From: Clostridia bacterium
GTDB lineage: Bacteria > Bacillota > Clostridia > Oscillospirales > CAG-382
Direction: 5' to 3'
Assembly (NCBI GenBank): GCA_900757905.1
Contig: CAAEPN010000164.1
Span: 1-11,645 of the forward strand
DNA: 11,645 bases
The translations under genes and the position numbers were made by a program. The notes beneath the pieces are model-generated. The model did not search any database and was not told where the DNA came from. It saw only the letters and a list, made by a program, of their open reading frames with translations. This document shows, piece after piece, positions 5,781 to 10,806 of the stretch (the first letter of the stretch is position 1; every line of letters starts with the position of its first letter).

Positions 5781-6830
5781 ATGGATATTCTTGCAATCGA
5801 ATCCTCGTGTGACGAGACCGCCGCCGCCGTTGTGCGCGACGGCAGGATCACGCTTTCAAGCGCGGTAGCGTCGCAGATTGAAACGCATGCGCTGTATGGC
5901 GGCGTTGTGCCGGAAATTGCGTCGCGTGCGCACACCGAGGCCATTACGCACATTGTACGCGAAGCGCTCGAAAAAGCGGAGAAAAAGATAACCGATATCG
6001 ACGCGGTGGCTGTGACAAACCGGCCGGGACTGATCGGTGCGCTGCTTGTTGGTGTGAGCTTTGCCAAAGGTCTTGCTTATGCAAACGGACTGCCGCTCGT
6101 GCCGGTACATCATATCCGCGGTCATGTTGCCGCTAATTATACCTATTACAACGGCGTTGACGCGACGCTTTTAGAGCCGCCGTTTGCCGCGCTTGTCATG
6201 AGCGGCGGCCATACGTCGCTTCTTGACGTGAAAGGGTACACCGACTATACCTGCATCGGCGCGACGCGTGACGACGCGGCCGGCGAAGCCTTTGACAAGG
6301 TTGCACGGCTTATGGGACTTACCTATCCGGGCGGCGCGAAAATGGATAAGCTTGCCGCTCTCGGCGATCCCGGCGCAGTATTTTTTCCGGAGGCGCATGT
6401 CAAGGATTCGCCTTACGATTTTTCTTTTTCCGGCTTAAAGACCGCTGCGATCAACCATTTGCACACGCTTTCGCAAAAGGGACTTGATTTTTCCAAAGAA
6501 GATGTGGCGGCCTCCTTTACGGCGGCGGTCTGTAAGGCGCTCTCGTCGCGTGTGGAGAAGCTATTTGAATCGCCGGAATTTACCTCGAAAAAGCTGGTGC
6601 TTGCCGGCGGTGTTTCGGCCAACAGCCACATACGCAAGGCTCTTGGCGAGCTATGCAAGAAGCATGGCGTTACGCTGTATCTGCCGCCGCTGCCGCTTTG
6701 CGGCGATAACGGCGTGATGATCGCGGCGCAAGGGTACTACGAATTCATCGGCAAAACGGCTGATTTCCGGAATCTTGCATTAAATGCCTATGCGACGGCC
6801 GACGTAGAGTGCGGCGCAGATGAATTTTGA
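5781..6830 (+). CDS. tsaD: tRNA N6-adenosine threonylcarbamoyltransferase TsaD
   Basis: This is a 349-residue TsaD/Kae1/Gcp protein, normal length. It transfers the threonylcarbamoyl group to A37 of tRNAs reading ANN codons, together with TsaB and TsaE. Motifs seen are the N-terminal phosphate loop IESSCDETAAA (6-16), the metal-binding HIRGH (111-115), SGGHT (141-145), GATRDDAAGEAFDKVAR (160-176), GGVSANSHIR (276-285) and CGDNGVMIA (307-315) with metal ligand D309. The ATG at 5781 is preceded by AAGGA (5764-5768) with a long spacer. It is the last gene of the operon. No clear terminator follows; the next 400 bp hold the DnaA-box cluster and then rex. The gene was formerly called gcp. Confidence 0.97.
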   Translation: MDILAIESSCDETAAAVVRDGRITLSSAVASQIETHALYGGVVPEIASRAHTEAITHIVREALEKAEKKITDIDAVAVTNRPGLIGALLVGVSFAKGLAYANGLPLVPVHHIRGHVAANYTYYNGVDATLLEPPFAALVMSGGHTSLLDVKGYTDYTCIGATRDDAAGEAFDKVARLMGLTYPGGAKMDKLAALGDPGAVFFPEAHVKDSPYDFSFSGLKTAAINHLHTLSQKGLDFSKEDVAASFTAAVCKALSSRVEKLFESPEFTSKKLVLAGGVSANSHIRKALGELCKKHGVTLYLPPLPLCGDNGVMIAAQGYYEFIGKTADFRNLALNAYATADVECGADEF

Positions 6831-6976
6831 GACGCGTTTGGCGGCTTGTCAAGAGAAAAAAGAAATTTTTCTAAAAATCTGCACGTTTCACAAAATTTCA
6901 CGGGCAAATTTGTGCAAAGAACCAAAATTTTTTCGCGGTTTCGTTGACATAATTTTGTGACGCGCAAAGCTCACAC

Positions 6977-7133
6977 TTTTCAACAATCGGTGGAAAACTA
7001 AGCGGCTTTTCCGCGTCAAACGCGGTTTTACGGTGGAAATACCGTTCAAAAACAGTGGAAAAGTCTGTTGATAATGTTGATAATTATGTCAACGTCGAAA
7101 ATTACGGCTAGAGCAGACGATGCATTGTTCACA
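6977..7133. promoter_or_regulatory. DnaA-box cluster (putative)
   Basis: Nine-base sites within two mismatches of TTATCCACA are: TTTTCAACA (6977-6985, + strand), TTTTCCACC (6989-6997, -), TTTTCCACT (7054-7062, -), TTATCAACA (7066-7074, -), TTATCAACA (7075-7083, -) and TTGTTCACA (7125-7133, +). A poorer site, ATTTCCACC, lies at 7032-7040 (-). A simple count gives about one such site expected by chance in 400 bp on both strands, so six is an excess. The last two - strand sites are an exact tandem. DnaA binding is inferred. Confidence 0.55.
7066..7083 (-). repeat. Perfect tandem 9-bp repeat TGTTGATAA x2
   Basis: Two identical copies (7066-7074 and 7075-7083) lie directly end to end. Read on the - strand each is TTATCAACA, one mismatch from the consensus DnaA box. 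The second copy also forms the left arm of an imperfect 18-bp palindrome (7076-7093, GTTGA...TCAAC). Confidence 0.8.
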
Positions 7134-7160
7134 AAAAATACTTGATTTTCCGAAGAAACG

Positions 7161-7193
7161 CACGGTTATGCGGTTTTTGCCGTGTGACGGCAA
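7161..7193 (+). promoter_or_regulatory. Mutually exclusive hairpins in the rex leader
   Basis: CACGG (7161-7165) can pair with CCGTG (7180-7184). Alternatively TTGCCG (7177-7182) can pair with CGGCAA (7188-7193) around a 5-base loop, followed by TTTCTTCTT. The two stems share 7180-7182 and cannot form together, as in an attenuator. The second stem has only 6 bp and an imperfect T-tract, so the reading is tentative. A weak promoter candidate (TTGATT 7142-7147, TTATGC 7166-7171, 18-bp spacer) overlaps it. Confidence 0.25.
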
Positions 7194-7230
7194 TTTCTTC
7201 TTCCGATATCCTTTTTAGGGAGGTTTTTCT

Positions 7231-7923
7231 TTGAAAGAACATCAGGATCGTTACATATCCAAGGCGGTCATCCGGCGCTTGCCGCGCTATTTCCGCTATC
7301 TGCGCGAGCTGTTGGCGGCTGGCATTATGCGCATTTCCTCCGGCGAGCTTGCGGAGCGCATGCATGTGACGGCATCGCAGATCCGACAGGATCTCAATTG
7401 CTTCGGCGGCTTCGGGCAGCAGGGCTATGGCTACAACGTCAAATATCTGTATGGTGAGATATCCAAAATTTTAGGCGTGGATCGCGGCTTTACGGCGATC
7501 ATCGTCGGCGTCGGCAACTTAGGCCGTGCGCTTATCAATACGCCGATGTTTGAAAAGCGCGGTGTGGCGGTCAAGGGATTATTCGATGTTGCACCGAACG
7601 TTGTCGGCAGCACGTATGGCAGATTTACGGTTCAGTCGATCGATGAGATCCACGATTTTTGCCGGAAAAACAAGGTCGATATCGCAATCTTAACCCTGCC
7701 GAAAACCGAGGTATACCGCATGGCGGAGAGTCTTGCCGAATCGGGCGTGCGCGGCTTTTGGAATTTTTCCAACGCCGAACTGTGCTTGGAAAATTTTCCG
7801 GATGTTATTATTGAAAACGTTCACCTTGGCGATTCGCTCATGGCTCTTTGCTACAGCCTTGCTTTAGGCAGCGAACCCATAGCGGCGGAAGCGGCTGAGG
7901 TTCGCGAAAACAGCGAAAAATAA
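7231..7923 (+). CDS. rex: Redox-sensing transcriptional repressor Rex
   Basis: This is a 230-residue Rex repressor, which senses the NADH/NAD+ ratio and represses fermentation and respiration genes when NAD+ is high. The N-terminal winged helix holds the family signature ISKAVIRRLPRYFRYL (9-24) and VTASQIRQDLNCFGGFGQQG (46-65). The Rossmann domain follows with the NAD(H) loop GVGNLGRAL (93-101), FDVAP (118-122) and DIAILTLPK. The C-terminus has FWNFSNAEL and VIIENVHLGDSLMALCY for the domain-swapped helix. The TTG start at 7231 has AGGGAGG (7217-7223) upstream with a 7-base spacer. I found no good Rex operator (TTGTGA-N6-TCACAA type) in the gap upstream. It converges with the next gene. Confidence 0.96.
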   Translation: MKEHQDRYISKAVIRRLPRYFRYLRELLAAGIMRISSGELAERMHVTASQIRQDLNCFGGFGQQGYGYNVKYLYGEISKILGVDRGFTAIIVGVGNLGRALINTPMFEKRGVAVKGLFDVAPNVVGSTYGRFTVQSIDEIHDFCRKNKVDIAILTLPKTEVYRMAESLAESGVRGFWNFSNAELCLENFPDVIIENVHLGDSLMALCYSLALGSEPIAAEAAEVRENSEK

Positions 7924-7953
7924 AGCCGAAACCGGCTTTAACCGGCTTCGGCT
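7914..7953 (-). terminator. Hairpin terminator for the leftward DUF6062-like gene
   Basis: AGCCGAA (7924-7930) pairs with TTCGGCT (7947-7953). The inner CCGG pair (7932-7935 with 7942-7945) is separated by one mismatch, and the loop is 6 bases. Read leftward the stem is followed by TTTATTTTTC at the end of rex, a good U-tract. Read rightward no U-tract follows, so rex termination here is less certain. Confidence 0.7.
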
Positions 7954-7975
7954 GACAGATATAAGTTTTGCGGCG

Positions 7976-8665
7976 TTATTCTTCGCCGGCGAGAAATTTA
8001 ATGGCGCGTTCGACCGAATCCTTGGCGTTGCCCCAAGGTTCGTTTTCGTAGCGATAATCGAATTTTTTGCAGAACCACGAAACGTCCTCGGTTAGCGAGC
8101 TTAAATAGGCGCTCTGAACGGCGTCAAGCGAGTTGCCGAAGGCGGCAAAGCTCTTTTTATCGAGCTTGGCACGTGCGGCTTCGAGAAATTCAGCGGCATG
8201 CGGCAGGCAGAAATAGGGCTGCTCGGCGGTGAGCGTGCGGAATTCCGTCTGCTTTTGCCACAAGAGCACGGCGGTATACACCATTTTGGCGTATTTTTCG
8301 TTCACACGGTCGCAGATGTAACAGCTTCCGGCAAGAGATTTCATATTATCGATGCTTTTGGCATTGACATCCTTGCCGAACAGCGTTTTTTTGCACACCG
8401 CGACCTTGTCGGACTGCTCCTTCAGGTGGCTTTCAAGCATGAGCGCAAGGCTTAGGCGGTTGTTCAGATCGAACATTTTTTTATAATGCCGGCGGCAGAA
8501 GCCGAGCGCATTGGTTTTTATGCGGATATCCGGTTCCATCATGGACGCGCCCATAATGAGGTCGCGTTCGGTGTTTTCCAAATCGTTCCGCAGCCGACAG
8601 AACGGACAGCCGTCCTTTTTCTCAAATGCTTCGGTGACCGGAATGGTATATATTTTTTCTTCCAT
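7976..8665 (-). CDS. DUF6062-like protein with duplicated CxxC/CxxH metal modules
   Basis: This is a 229-residue soluble protein resembling the clostridial family DUF6062; its function is unknown. Opening residues EEKIYTIPVTEAFEKKDGCP fit the family. Two equivalent modules are visible: C20-x2-C23 with C57-x2-H60 (CPFC, GFCRRH), and C115-x2-C118 with C153-x2-H156 (CYIC, YFCLPH). The inter-pair gaps of 33 and 34 residues point to an internal duplication with two probable zinc sites. The rest is predicted mostly helical, with no signal peptide or membrane helix. The ATG at 8665 was chosen because it starts at the conserved segment and leaves the promoter upstream; the nearest AAAGG is about 14 bases away, so the ribosome site is poor. 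An in-frame start at 8734 would lie within the promoter. It is divergent from ogg. Confidence 0.75.
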   Translation of the reverse strand: MEEKIYTIPVTEAFEKKDGCPFCRLRNDLENTERDLIMGASMMEPDIRIKTNALGFCRRHYKKMFDLNNRLSLALMLESHLKEQSDKVAVCKKTLFGKDVNAKSIDNMKSLAGSCYICDRVNEKYAKMVYTAVLLWQKQTEFRTLTAEQPYFCLPHAAEFLEAARAKLDKKSFAAFGNSLDAVQSAYLSSLTEDVSWFCKKFDYRYENEPWGNAKDSVERAIKFLAGEE

Positions 8666-8705
8666 AAACTTTGACACAGCCTTTCGGTTTTCGGATTCTA
8701 TGGCT

Positions 8706-8734
8706 ATCATATCACATTCCGAAAGAAAAATCAA
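8706..8734 (-). promoter_or_regulatory. Promoter of the DUF6062-like gene
   Basis: On the - strand the -35 is TTGATT (8734-8729) and the -10 is TATGAT (8711-8706), with an exact 17-bp spacer. The start codon is 40 bp downstream of the -10. Confidence 0.7.
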
Positions 8735-8739
8735 GCCGA

Positions 8740-8760
8740 ATTCCGTAAGGACTTACGAAT
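8740..8760. promoter_or_regulatory. Palindrome between the DUF6062-like gene and ogg
   Basis: CGTAAG (8744-8749), GA, CTTACG (8752-8757) is a perfect 6-bp inverted repeat. ATT/AAT extends it on both sides, with one extra C, to 8740-8760. It starts 5 bp upstream of the -35 of the leftward promoter and contains the only AAGGA near the ogg start (8766). It could be a repressor operator or an mRNA hairpin limiting ogg translation. No known consensus is recognised. Confidence 0.4.
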
Positions 8761-8765
8761 CTGAC

Positions 8766-9596
8766 ATGAACGAACTTGTTTTTGCACGAAATTCACAATT
8801 TGACCTTGCCAAAATCTTTGACTGCGGACAATGCTTCCGTTTCGAGAGGACGGACGAAAGAGAGGAAACATGCTCTTTTGAAGGCGTGGCATATGACCGG
8901 TATCTGTATGCGAGCCAAACAGACAGCGCCGTTACCGTCCGCTATTCGGGCAAGCGCGACGACGCGTTTGTCTTCCGCTACTTCGACCTTGAAACCGATT
9001 ATGCGGCGATTGCACGCTCCTTTATGTCTGACCCAGTGCTTGCGCGTGCGTCAAAGCTCGCAAGGGGCATCCGCATTCTGCGCCAAGAGCCGTGGGAAAC
9101 GCTGTGCTCGTTTATCATCAGCCAAAACAACAACATTCCGCGTATCAAGAAGATCATCCGGACGCTTTCCGAAGCCTATGGCGAGCAGATATCGTTACCG
9201 GACGGACGTGTATTTTTCGCTTTTCCGACCGCGCATGCGCTGAAAAAGGCCGGATCGGAGGCGCTTTATGCCTGCGGCACGGGTTTTCGCGCAAAGTATC
9301 TGTCTTCGGCGGCGGAAATGGTTAGCGATAATCCGTTTTTCCTTACCGAAACGGCGGCCTTGCCGACAGTGGAAGCGGCGGAAAACCTAAAAAGAATCAA
9401 GGGTGTAGGCGATAAGGTGGCCGCCTGCACGCTGCTATTCGGGCTTGCACGCTATGACGCGTTCCCGGTGGATGTCTGGATAAAGCGCGTGCTTGCAGAA
9501 TCCTATCCGGACGGCGCGGCGTCGCAGCTTTCGGGCGCATTTGCCGGGATCGCGCAACAGTATTTGTTCTATATGCGGCGTTACACGGAAAAATAG
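8766..9596 (+). CDS. ogg: 8-oxoguanine DNA glycosylase, OGG1 family
   Basis: This is a 276-residue bifunctional DNA glycosylase/AP lyase of the HhH-GPD superfamily, similar to eukaryotic OGG1 and clostridial Ogg. It removes 8-oxoguanine opposite cytosine. Visible are the N-terminal OGG domain with FDCGQCFRF (18-26), the strand-separating loop SQNNNIPRIKK (119-129), the helix-hairpin-helix LKRIKGVGDKVAACT (208-222) with catalytic K217, and FPVDVWIKR (233-241) with catalytic D236. ATG 8766 was chosen because OGG homology begins here. A start at 8700 would add 22 residues with no family match, and one at 8511 runs antisense through the neighbour. AAGGA (8747-8751) is rather distant and lies in a palindrome. 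It is divergent from the DUF6062-like gene, and the zinc-ribbon gene follows after 28 bp. Confidence 0.93.
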   Translation: MNELVFARNSQFDLAKIFDCGQCFRFERTDEREETCSFEGVAYDRYLYASQTDSAVTVRYSGKRDDAFVFRYFDLETDYAAIARSFMSDPVLARASKLARGIRILRQEPWETLCSFIISQNNNIPRIKKIIRTLSEAYGEQISLPDGRVFFAFPTAHALKKAGSEALYACGTGFRAKYLSSAAEMVSDNPFFLTETAALPTVEAAENLKRIKGVGDKVAACTLLFGLARYDAFPVDVWIKRVLAESYPDGAASQLSGAFAGIAQQYLFYMRRYTEK

Positions 9597-9624
9597 TTTA
9601 ATTTATGAAGAGAGAAGAAGTTTT

Positions 9625-10254
9625 ATGATAAAATCAGCAGAGAGTACCAAAATTGCCTATCGCTGCCCGTATTGCGGCTGCGTTATTTCGGCAAACGTCA
9701 ATGTTTTTATGCTGACCGGCGGTTTCAAGCTTGAATGCATCGAATGCCACAAATCGGCGCTTGAAATGTCGCTGAACGCGGATGGCAAGGTGCGGTTGCT
9801 TGTCCCGTGTCTTGTGTGTCCGCATCCGCATCCGTATACCGTTTCGAAAGAGATCTTTTTCGAAAAGGATATTTTTCTGTTGTCTTGCTCGTATTCGGGG
9901 CTTGACATCTGTTTTATCGGTGATGAGGATAAGGTGGAGGACGAGTTAGACCGCACCGAATCGCTCATTATGGATCTGCTTGCCGACGCGAAGGACGACG
10001 AAAATGCCGAGGTGCAGTCGGACATGCTTGCGGCGGATACCAATGTTATCCGCGAGGTGCTGTTTGCGCTTGACGGACTTTCCAAGGAGAAAAAGATCAC
10101 CTGCGGCGAGTGCGGCAGCCATGCGGCCAAGGTGCTTATCGACTACGATTCGGTTCATGTTGTATGCAAGGTCTGCGGCAAGGAAAAGGTGTTAAACGCA
10201 CGCAACAAATTCGATTCCAGTGCCGCTATCGACCTTGACGAGCTGATATTATAA
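9625..10254 (+). CDS. Multi-zinc-ribbon protein of unknown function
   Basis: This is a 209-residue protein I do not recognise. It is rich in paired cysteines. An N-terminal zinc ribbon is formed by C14/C17 (CPYC) and C38/C41 (CIEC). A middle cluster has C62/C65 (CLVC) followed by the unusual PHPHPY, then C88 and C96. A C-terminal zinc ribbon is formed by C160/C163 (CGEC) and C181/C184 (CKVC). Between them residues 100-135 are very acidic and likely helical. It has no signal peptide or membrane helix. The ATG at 9625 was chosen because the first ribbon starts just after it; the upstream AGAGAAGAAG is only a weak ribosome site, so coupling to ogg is possible. A nucleic-acid or protein-binding role would be a guess. 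It converges with spoVAC. Confidence 0.75.
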   Translation: MIKSAESTKIAYRCPYCGCVISANVNVFMLTGGFKLECIECHKSALEMSLNADGKVRLLVPCLVCPHPHPYTVSKEIFFEKDIFLLSCSYSGLDICFIGDEDKVEDELDRTESLIMDLLADAKDDENAEVQSDMLAADTNVIREVLFALDGLSKEKKITCGECGSHAAKVLIDYDSVHVVCKVCGKEKVLNARNKFDSSAAIDLDELIL

Positions 10255-10284
10255 GAGCGGCAGCGAGGCTTAAACAAGGTTTGC

Positions 10285-10743
10285 TCATTTATTCATGAAA
10301 AAGTAAATAATTCCCCAAAGCACGGAAATAACGCTCCCGTATACTATAACCGGGCCTGCGATGGTGAACATTTTCGCACCGACGCCGAGAACAAAGCCTT
10401 CGCTTTTGGCGTCAATGGCCGGCGAACAGACGGCGTTGGCGAAGCCGGTGATTGGGACAAGTGTTCCGGCCTTGCAGACCGAGGCGAGCTTATCGTATAC
10501 GCCGATGGCGGTGAGTAAGCACGATAGGAAAATGAGGGCGACGGGAATGACGCTTTTGACGTTTTCCTCGTTCACGCCGAGCATTTTCGCAGCGTCTCCG
10601 ATCGCCTGACCGAGCATGCAGATAAGGCCGCCCGAAAGAAAGGCGAAAAGCATGTCCTTGCCGAGCGCGGAGGACGGTGCGTGGCTTTCGGCATAGGCAC
10701 GGAATGCTTTTTTGTCGGCTTCGTTAAATTTTCGTTTATCCAT
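10285..10743 (-). CDS. spoVAC: Stage V sporulation protein AC (SpoVAC)
   Basis: This is a 152-residue integral membrane protein of the SpoVAC family. SpoVA proteins sit in the spore inner membrane and move dipicolinic acid in during sporulation and out during germination. SpoVAC is reported to act as a mechanosensitive channel. After a charged N-terminal stretch (1-28) come hydrophobic segments at about 31-50 (FLSGGLICMLGQAIGD), 62-82 and 117-149. The conserved GVYDKLASVCKAGTLVPITG (81-100) and SPAIDAKSEG (107-116) lie between them. The ATG at 10743 has AAAGGA (10756-10751) 7 bases upstream. It stands alone: a convergent gene lies downstream and a divergent one upstream, so spoVAD and spoVAE are not adjacent. 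I could not place a forespore sigma-G promoter with confidence. SpoVAE-like paralogues are shorter, so SpoVAC fits better. Confidence 0.9.
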   Translation of the reverse strand: MDKRKFNEADKKAFRAYAESHAPSSALGKDMLFAFLSGGLICMLGQAIGDAAKMLGVNEENVKSVIPVALIFLSCLLTAIGVYDKLASVCKAGTLVPITGFANAVCSPAIDAKSEGFVLGVGAKMFTIAGPVIVYGSVISVLWGIIYFFMNK

Positions 10744-10752
10744 ATTCGTTTC

Positions 10753-10781
10753 CTTTCATTTTCACAAAGCAGTTGTATGAT
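10753..10781 (+). promoter_or_regulatory. Possible promoter of the MBOAT gene
   Basis: A TATGAT -10 (10776-10781) lies 25 bp before the start codon. The -35 at the 17-bp spacing is a poor CTTTCA (10753-10758). The 63-bp gap between the divergent spoVAC and MBOAT genes must hold both promoters. Confidence 0.3.
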
Positions 10782-10806
10782 AACGGATGAAGTTTGAGGT
10801 TTTGTC

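Larger units (their letters stand above)
6831..7230. other. 400-bp non-coding region between tsaD and rex, with DnaA-box cluster and hairpins
   Basis: No convincing gene is seen here on either strand. The left part (6851-6935) is AT-rich with short A/T runs and a 9-bp inverted repeat with one bulge (6889-6898 with 6906-6914). The middle (6977-7133) has DnaA-box-like 9-mers on both strands. Small stems are AGCGG-type 7002-7005/7011-7014 or the competing 7011-7015/7021-7025 (CCGCG-tcaaa-CGCGG then TTTT), and ACGGT-ggaaat-ACCGT at 7030-7045. An imperfect 18-bp palindrome lies at 7076-7093. The right part carries the rex leader. A perfect TTGACA at 6944-6949 has no acceptable -10. Confidence 0.6.

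Noticed and set aside
6944..6972. Perfect TTGACA as a promoter -35 for rex
   Set aside because: No acceptable -10 lies 16-18 bp downstream, so it is an orphan box.
6955..6976. TGTGA...TCACA as a Rex operator
   Set aside because: The half-sites are 10 bp apart, whereas known Rex sites have about 6 between these half-sites; the flanks also do not match.
7076..7093. GTTGATAATTATGTCAAC palindrome as a clostridial Rex site
   Set aside because: The spacing between half-sites is wrong for TTGTTAA-N4-TTAACAA. It is better explained by the DnaA-like tandem.
6831..7230. tRNA, small-RNA gene or CRISPR array in the large gap
   Set aside because: No cloverleaf, no T-loop GGTTCGAAT-type sequence, and no spaced repeats of 20-40 bp were found.
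10255..10286. Terminator between the convergent zinc-ribbon and spoVAC genes
   Set aside because: Only a 4-bp GAGC/GCTC stem with a long loop is visible, and there is no good T-tract.
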